Shown here: positions 40,801-49,800 of the stretch, one piece after another
Numbering within the stretch: position 1 is the first letter of the stretch
Layout of the letters: each line of letters begins with the position of its first letter
Origin: Arcuatula senhousia
Taxonomy: Eukaryota; Mollusca; Bivalvia; Mytilida; Mytilidae
DNA length: 64,000 nt
Direction of reading: 5' to 3'
NCBI GenBank assembly: GCA_963971305.1
Contig: OZ020309.1
Span: forward strand, 15,183,001 to 15,247,000
The notes under the pieces: model-generated
What the model saw: only the letters and a program-made list of their open reading frames with translations
Databases searched by the model: none
What the model was told of the DNA's origin: nothing
Made by a program: the position numbers and the translations under genes

Positions 40801-43800
40801 TTTTAAAAGTCTACAAGAAAATAACCCCAGTTTTCTTGTAATGCAATTGCAACTAATAGTTTTCTAAATTTTATTTATTGCCTTATATTGATATAGATAT
40901 GTCACATATGCCTTTGTCAAAAACCCAAATTTGTGAGCCCACAACGGACTGCATGTGTCCAAAGCAATTATTTATACGTATAAGGCCTTCAAGTTCTTAG
41001 TTCAACAATTTGTGGTCATATCATGCTACGCTCCGTGTTAGCTTCTTATCTTAAATAGTTATTACTACAAACAAATAGATGTTAATGATTATATTAAAAT
41101 AGAAAGAATATGCCAGAAAGACATGATCCTCATATTGATAACAAACAAAACAAAATATTCAATGCGTGTGAAGCGCTTTTCTGGACTCTCCTTCATCAGA
41201 CAGGCTAAGGGTTGAAAAATTGGAAGATCGGTAGGATATTAGATTTGAACTAACAAAACACAAAAGCCAAAAAAAATATATCAACAATGACTTATCGAGG
41301 TTTAATAACTTATCAACTGCATAAGGGATAGCCACAATTGTAGACCAGAACATCAAAAAACTGGAAATATGTAAACAGTGACTTTCCAACACATATTCCA
41401 GTACTCGAAAATATATAAGAGCATACAACTGATTAAAGCACCATTATGATTATTTGTAAATGATTTATTCCTCACAGAGTAAAAATGTAAATTGCATATA
41501 AATATCTAAATGAACAGTTTAAGTAATTAACCTACCATGGATTCATTTATTTAGTAGGATTCCACTTTCATGGAATCCCCACAAAAGTTGGTTCTCATTT
41601 AATAAAAATGAAATCAAAGTATATAGTATTTTACAAAGAAATAATAGTTGGTCTTTACTTTATAGCAATTCCTATTGATGGTAATGCTGCAGTTTTACCC
41701 AGAGAAATCTGCAGAAAAAGATTTGATGACAGAACTTCTGTGTCTTATGTTTTACCAGCTCTCAAGGACAACGGCCTATGCTCCTATTCCCTATTGTTTT
41801 TCTTGCTCGAAAAACAAAATTTGTTTTTACAGAAGTATTGCCAGCAAGTGCAAATAAGGTAAAGAAAAAAGTTGGTTCTGAAAAGCTTTTCTGATCCATG
41901 TTTTATGGAATTAAGGTTCATGAGTAGGATTTAAACATAAAATGGCTTTTTTACTCAATTTTTTTAGTATGTGTACAGCATTAAATGCATATAGAATTCA
42001 GAAATTAACCGTAGCAGGACCTAAATATAAAAACTGTTTTACTTATTTGTTGAAAAGGGAGCATTTTGTGGAATCTTAAATTCGTGGTTTTGAAGTCGAC
42101 AGCATAATAGATCAATGTTGAATTTCCTTTTCGTGGGGTATTAAATTTCGTGGGTCAAAGTTGCTCACGAAAACCACGAAAATTGATACCCTACGAATAA
42201 TAATGAAACCACAGTATAAGAAATTTACTTTATCTGTGGGAGCTTATCAGGTTGAATCTACATCATATAGGTTTCATATGTACTTAAGAAATGTTTTATG
42301 GAAATAACAAGAAAATTTATAATTCTGACAGTGTTGGCAGGACTGATGATCCTAGACATGCTTTAGAATTAACTCTAGTTTGATAGTGCTTCTTATCTAT
42401 AACTTTTACAGTTATGAAAGTTTACCAAGAGTACATGTCCCTGATTTATCTGGAGCTCACCTTATCACCTACCATCCAGAGGTAGACTTGATACCCATAG
42501 TTTTAGCAAACTGCAACTATTCCTTTGAAGTTGGACGTGGTACTAAAGTAGAATACAACTTCTCTAACTTAGAGAGGCAACTGATGGATAGATTTCTTTT
42601 TTCAAAATCTATCATTATACTCAAGGATGTAAGTTTTATTCTCTGATATTGCATTATAAATTTTCCTCCAGCGGAAGAAAAAAAAATCAACTAAAAACAA
42701 AGATATTTCGATTAGATTGAAACTTTGATTTCCTTTTTTAGCTCACCTGACCCGAAGGGTCATGTGAGCTATTGGCGTCCAATTGCAACCAAACTTGGTA
42801 TGGTTGTTCATTAGCATTCGGTGCTTAGAACTGATGTGGGGATTTTTGATTCGTCGTAAAACATGGCCGCCATGGCTAAAAATAGAACATAGGGGTAGAA
42901 TGCAGTTTTTTGCAAATAACTCAAAAACGGCTACAGATATCAAAATTCTGGCGTGGGTAAAAGTGATCAGCACCTCAAGATCTACCTACCCTGAAATTTT
43001 GAAGAAAATCCAACAACCCATGTAGGAGTTATTGCCCTTTTTGTGGATTTTTTTGCAAATTTTGCACCTGTTTAGCTCAATATCTTGAAAACTATACTAG
43101 ATATTTTAGAAATTTAAATTGCATATTGTTTAGCACATCAAGATCTACAAAATATGTATAGGGTCAACGTTGTAGGACCATTCCTTTTAGGAGTTATTGC
43201 CTTTAGAACGTCAAAATTTAGCATTTAAACAGCATTTCCTCATTACATTGAAAACGTTAACTCCTCTGACACTTTAAGTTCAAATGGAACCAAACTTGGT
43301 ATAGTTGTTTATTAGCATTAGGTGTATAGAACTGATGTGGGGATTTTTTATTGGTCGTAAAACATGGCCGCTGTGGCTAAAAATAGAACATAGGGGGAAA
43401 TGGCAGTTTTTTGCAAATAACTCTAAAACAGTGACAGATTTTAAAATTTTGATTGGAAACAAAAGTGATTAGCACCTCAAGATCTACCAGCTCTGAAATT
43501 TTTAAGAAAATCCAACAATCTATGTAGGAGTTATTGCCCTTTTTGTGGATTTTTTGCAAATTTCGCACCTGTTTAGCTTAATATCTTGAAAACTATACAA
43601 GATAATTGAGAAATTTAAATTGCATATTGTTAAGCGCATCAAGATCTACAAAATATGTAACAGGGTCAACGTTGTAGGACCTTTCCTTTGAGGAGTTATT
43701 GCCCTTGGAACTTCAAAATTGAGCATTTTAACTGCATTTCCTCATTATATTGAAAATGTTAACTCCTCTGACAGTTTAAGTCCAATCAGAACAAACTGCA

Positions 43801-46800
43801 TTTTTTTGCAAATAACTCAAAAAGTGTGACAGATTTTTAGATTTTGATTGAGAACAAAAGTGATCAGCACCTTAATATCCACCATATTGTCAGATGACCC
43901 CTTTATTAATCTTATGACCCTTTCAATGTCAAATAGACTTTGCCTAATAACCTTTACTTCAGGCACATATGTCAGGTGAGCGATTCAGGCTCCAGGGAGC
44001 CTCTTGTTACATATATAGGTAATATAAATATTGGGGGACTTCTATATCAAATACTGAAAAATGTATTCATTTCGATGCAGTTAAATTTCAATATATATAT
44101 ATAAGATATTTTCAGAGACTGGCTAAATTTTATAAAGATAAATTTCAATTTTTGGCAGGATTTCACTGTTTTTGACCCATTTTTCTTATTTTAGTTGCCC
44201 ATTGTTGTGTATCGATCAGAAACCACTAATGCAGTTGTTTTTAGTCAGCTTAGAGACAAGATTAGACAAGTAAGATATTTATAAAAGTAATTTAAATGGT
44301 AAAATGTTAGAGAAAAACATTTTTAATTTATTATTAAAGGCAAATTGTCTGTTGGTATGCATATGCCCCTCTAGTAGCTTAGCACAGTTGCATCCCCATC
44401 TTTTGACATTGACCTTGATTTTTGGGTTAAGTGACTTTGACAATTTTCAACACATCTAATAGCTGTGTTAAGGTTTTATGAGCACCTCCATATCTCAAAA
44501 CTATTGGTCCTAGGTTGATGAAACTTGGTATGCACATGTCCCAGTAGTAGCTAAGCACATTTGCATGCCCATCTTTTGACCTTGACCTTGCTTTTTGGGT
44601 TGAGTGACTTTGACAATTTTCAATACATATAATAGCAAGGGTAAGGTTTTAAGAGCACCTTCATATCTCAAGAACTATAAGTCCTAGGTTGATGAAACTT
44701 GGTATGCATTTGTCCCAGTAGTAGCTTAGCACAGTTGCATCCCCATCTTTTGACATTGACCTTGATTTTTGGGTTGAGTGACTTTGACAATTTTCAATAC
44801 ATATAATAGCTGTGTTAAGGTTTTATGAGCACCTCCATATCTCAAGAACTATAAGTCCTAGGTTGATGAAACTTGGTATGCATATGCCCCTGTAGTAGCT
44901 TAGCACAGTTGCATTCCCATCTTGTTACCTTGACCTTGAATTTTGGGTTGGGTTGAGTGACTTTGACAATTTTCAATATATATTATTGCTGTGTTTAGGT
45001 TTCATGGGAAGCACTATAGGTCCTAGGTTGATGAAACTTGGTATGCATATGCCCCTGTAGTAGCTTAGCACAGTTGCATCCCCATCTTTTGACCTTGACC
45101 TTGATTTTCAGGTTGAGTGACTTTGACTATTTTCAATACATACAATAGCTGTACGACTGTTAAGGTTCTTCTAAATGATAAATGGCTGCCATGCATTGTC
45201 AATACAAAACTTTTAAAAAATACACAGATTGAGCAATTGATGTATTTGGTTCAAAACCTGTCTAATAGAATTTAACTTACCAATACCCAGAGCAAGCTAG
45301 TATTTAAAATCCCACAATGAGTCTTAGTTAAATTCTATTTACATAAACAAGTAAGGTGTGTCTGATTACTATCCTACTATTCGAGGGAACCCTTACAAAT
45401 ATTTAATGTTATTATTTCTAGCTTGCTTTAGATAAGATTGTAAAACATTCATTTCAATATAATTTTAGCAAAATACTTATTTCATCTAGGCTGTGTATTT
45501 TTTGAAAGTTTTGCATTGACCATGCATGGCAGCCATTTTTCATTCAGAAGAACCTTAAGGTTTAATGAGCACCTCCACATCTCAAGTTCTATTGGTCCTA
45601 GGCTAGTAAACGCTTGTTACAGTTGCATCTCCATCTTTTGACCTTGACCTTGATTTTCTGGTTGAGTGATAAATGCATGAATTAGCAATGTGTAAGCTAA
45701 GTTCTGTAAACACCTTTTGATATCAGAAACTGAAAATCCATATAAATTCCAAAATGTATATGGTGGAAGTAAGAAAGAATTATTGTTTCTGATAGTGCAG
45801 GTGAGACATACTTAAGTGTAAACTCTTGTTTATACATTTTAATGTGGTTTTTTTCTCCAAGGAGTGTATAGGTCAGAGTGTACTAGGACAAATTGTAAAG
45901 GAGATGCAGCAGCGAGACTATTCAGATATATGTCGAAGTATTGACAATTTGGATATAGCTATTAGTTTCCTAAAGTCTGTTGGGTCAAATCCTGAAGAAA
46001 GACTCCATGATTTCATGGTCAATGTTCTAAAAATTGATGATCCTTTTGTCAGTCATAAGGTAAGAGTTTCTTTAGTGAGATATCTGTTATAATGATATTC
46101 TGAAAGTACCGGGTGACGGGTGAGGGATTATTAAGATCGTGACTATATCTATATTTAGAAGGAACCTTTTCTTCTGGACCAATCAGAGCACAGCATTTCA
46201 GATCTCTAATTTGTTAAGTATTCTGTCTACTGACCATCTTAATAACTTGCTTATTTAATATGCAGGTCCAAACAAAAGACCCTGATCAGTCAAGGGTCAT
46301 TTGTCAAGTGGTCAGCCGACAGATTACCCAACACAATACTAGGGTTGCACAATATATCCGTTCCGGATTTGACTCGTCATTTAGACGAGGTCATCAGGGG
46401 TCACGGGGAGGAAAAATGACGTCAATCAACATGGAACAAAGGGAACGGCATTTTCTATCAACGATTCTTCTGTAATTATACAACATATGGGTAATAATCA
46501 TTTGCAACTGAAAAATAAACCCACGGACAACATTTCCAACCAATTAAAAATCAATCTTGAACAGAAATAAAGAAATTACTTTTTTCGTCCATTACATGTT
46601 GAAACCAGTTTTTTTACCAGTTCCCCCTCGTTTGGCTAAATTAGTGACTGATCCCGCAAATGCGCAACCCGTCTATAAGAGATCTGAAATGATGTGCTCT
46701 GATTAGACAAAAGTAAATACATACCTTTCTTCCAATAACGAATTAGATAAAATTTAACCCCAAAAAAAGAACAAACAAATTATAAAAATAAATAAATAAT

Positions 46801-49800
46801 CAGAATATATTAATAAATAAAGAAAATGAATGGTGGTACATGTACTTAATTCCAAAAAAAAGTAAGTCAGTTTGAAAATAAAAGATTACTGAAACGTTTT
46901 ATACATGTATTTCAGTCACTTAATTATATATAATATTTAAATATAATTTTGAATTTCGTGTTGTTGTTTTTTAAGACACTGATTGTAAAAAATTTGCAAA
47001 ACACGCTATTTTTTTTAAAAATATATCCATAGAGAAATGAAGTTAAAATTCCTTTAGTGAGTCCTGGAATATTGCAGAATCTTCCACAATGAGGTGTTTG
47101 ATTTAAATTATTCAAATTTCTTAAAACAGTAAGATTAGGTCACATTGATTTCTGTTATGATAAAATGATGAACCATGAAACTATAGTCTCAAATAAAACA
47201 TGCCTTCTAAGTAGGTTAGAAGGTCGTAAATTAGTACCCTCCACAAGCATAGATTGGGAGTTTATAGAAATCTCCCTTTCTGTCTATCTGTCTACATATG
47301 TAATAGAAAGCACAACACCTCAATGATCCTTATGAAAGATTGCATGAAAAAAGTGCACAATTTTGACATTTGCATAAAAAAAATCTATAAGGGAGATAAT
47401 TGGACTTTAGTATTTTTTCAGTATATAATATTATGGAGCTTCTTTAATCTTTTGTGAATTAATGCTCACAGTTTCTCCAGTCGTGGTTGATTTTATCCAC
47501 AAGTGAAAATATAAAAATATAAAAAAAAATGTGAGCATCTTATTATTTAGTTTTAGATATGTTTTTTTTAAATTAATAGACCTGTAAAATTATAAATCTT
47601 TAACAGATTTTAAGATGATGATTACTAATTAATAATATTTGTTTACAGTTTGTGAAATGCAAATTTACACTTTTTACCTGGCACTTTTTAGCTCACTTCA
47701 CGAAGTGTGAGGGCTAATTATATCATATCTTGAGCATCATCTTCCACATCCAAGTACAAAAGAATGGTTAAAATAAATTCCTGTTTACTGACAAGTGCCA
47801 TTTCAACTTTATTGGTATGGAAGGTGCATAAAGTGATGTTAAGCAAAATGCAATTGCTTCTGAAGCTGATTGTGACCTAAATTTTCCGCATCGTTGCAGA
47901 CAACTAACACAGAAGAATGGTTTGAAGTTCATTTTTATTTACAGATATGTACAACATAAATCTTATCGGAATAGTAGATGCACCTACTAGTGATGCTTAG
48001 CACATTATTTTTGCATACCTCGGCTTAAACTACATTTTTTACATGGTTTAAATACCATTTACAGTAGATTAGAAAAATCCGTTTCTGCTTACAAATAAGT
48101 GTCACATCAACCAAACATGTAGTCCTACCTAGGGATGCTTGGCAAGATGCATCGATTCAGATGCTGGCTGTACCCTTTTCTGCACAGATGACCACTAAAA
48201 TTGTTGATAATTTAAAGGCAATTCCCAAATATCGTCAATAACAATGCCAGCTTTGTATCAATAAATTTTCCATGTATTTGAAATGGTGTGATAGAGATTT
48301 AAATTACTGTATTTTGTCAGAAATTTATAAAAAAAAATATTTTTAGGCTCAACAATACTGCAAGTGTATACATGTTCAATCTCTGTGGATTCAGTTAGCT
48401 CTAGAAAAGACAAAACTTCTTGAAAAGAATAAAAAGGTAATGTAATTATTATTTTTATGTCCTGTCAAATTTTTAATTGTGTGCATTCATCTTAGGTTGT
48501 CAATTACTCCGAATAATTTGGGGTTACCTTGAGTTCATAGTTTTCAATGATGGTTACTTTTCATGTTTTCAAAACCATAGAATTTACTTTTGAATACTGA
48601 AGATATATTTTGGACACTGACACTTAATTACTTTGTATGATGTTAAATCAATAATATTGACCTTAAAACACCCTTGTATGAAATTCTTGAACTTCTAGCT
48701 GGTCCTTGGCACAATTTCATACATTTGAATTTTTAAGCAAGCACACCAACTTATTGTTTTTTTTTACAAATTTGTAAAGGTCCGAAGGTCCATGTGAGCT
48801 ATTGCCATCACTTGGCGTCGTCGTTAACTTTTCTTTGAAAATCTTCTCCTCCCAAAGGACTGAAGGGATCGCTTTGAAACTTTGCATACTTTATCTATGG
48901 GGTGTCCTCTACCAAGTTTGCACAAATGGCGACCGCCATCCAAACAACATGGCCACCGTAACTAAAAATAGACCAGGGGGGTCAGACTACTGTTTTTGGC
49001 TTGTAAATTAAAAAGTATAAGAGATAGATGAAATCTGATGCCATGCTGCTGCTTCAGCATCAAAAGCTCTACAAAAGTCATTATTGAGTTGAAGATGTCA
49101 GATGACCCCTTATAGGAGTTACCCTTTAAAGGTGAAAAATAGCATTTGTTCATATTTTTGGCTTATAGAAAGAAAACTATGACAGAGAAAAGTTGTTGCT
49201 TGCTTAAATGTTTAGCTCATTTAGCCCTACAAAAGTCTCCATAAGGTCGAAGTTGTCAGATGACCCCTTAAAGGGGTTACAGCCCCTAAAATAACGTTTT
49301 TTCATGTTTGTGGCCTATAGAATGAAACTATAGCAGATAGAGAAAAGCTGAAGCTTGCTTAAATGTTGAGTTCATTTAGCTCTACAAAAGTCTTCATAGG
49401 GTGATAGTTGTCAGATGACCCCTTATAGAGGTTACGGCCCTTAATATAATGTTTTTTCATGTTTTTGGCCTTTGAAATGAAAACTATAGGAGATAGAGAA
49501 AAGCTGTAGCTTGCTTAAATGTTCAGTTCAATTAGCGCTACAAATGTTTTCATAGGGTGGAAGTTGTCAGATGACCTCTTATAGGGGTTATTGCCCCTAA
49601 AATAACATTTTTGCATGATTTGGGCCTATGGCTATAGAATGAAACTATAGTAGATAGAGAAAAGCTGTTACTTGCTTAAATGTTCAGCTCATTTAGCTCT
49701 ACAAAAGTTTTTATAGGGTCAACATCAAGACCAGGTGAGCGATTCAGGCTCCTGGGAGCCTCTTGTTTATATTTGCACATATTTTCAAAAGGAATGAATA

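Larger units (their letters stand above)
38341..41055 (+). mobile_element. Family A element carrying complete family C and family B insertions
   Basis: The head ATACAACCACAATATT (38350) is decayed; cores carry GTATTTGGGTTTTGTA and CATCCGATTTTAA. The sequence is interrupted by 38876-39525 and 39671-40256, after each of which family A sequence goes on. The end TTTGTGGTCATATCATGCTA and CGCTCCGTGTTAGC is at about 41013-41044. Confidence 0.8.

Noticed and set aside
46260..46475. Open frame of 71 codons with Arg-rich sequence
   Set aside because: It lies inside the TIR element 46155-46735 and is not kept in the partner copy at 62825-62995.
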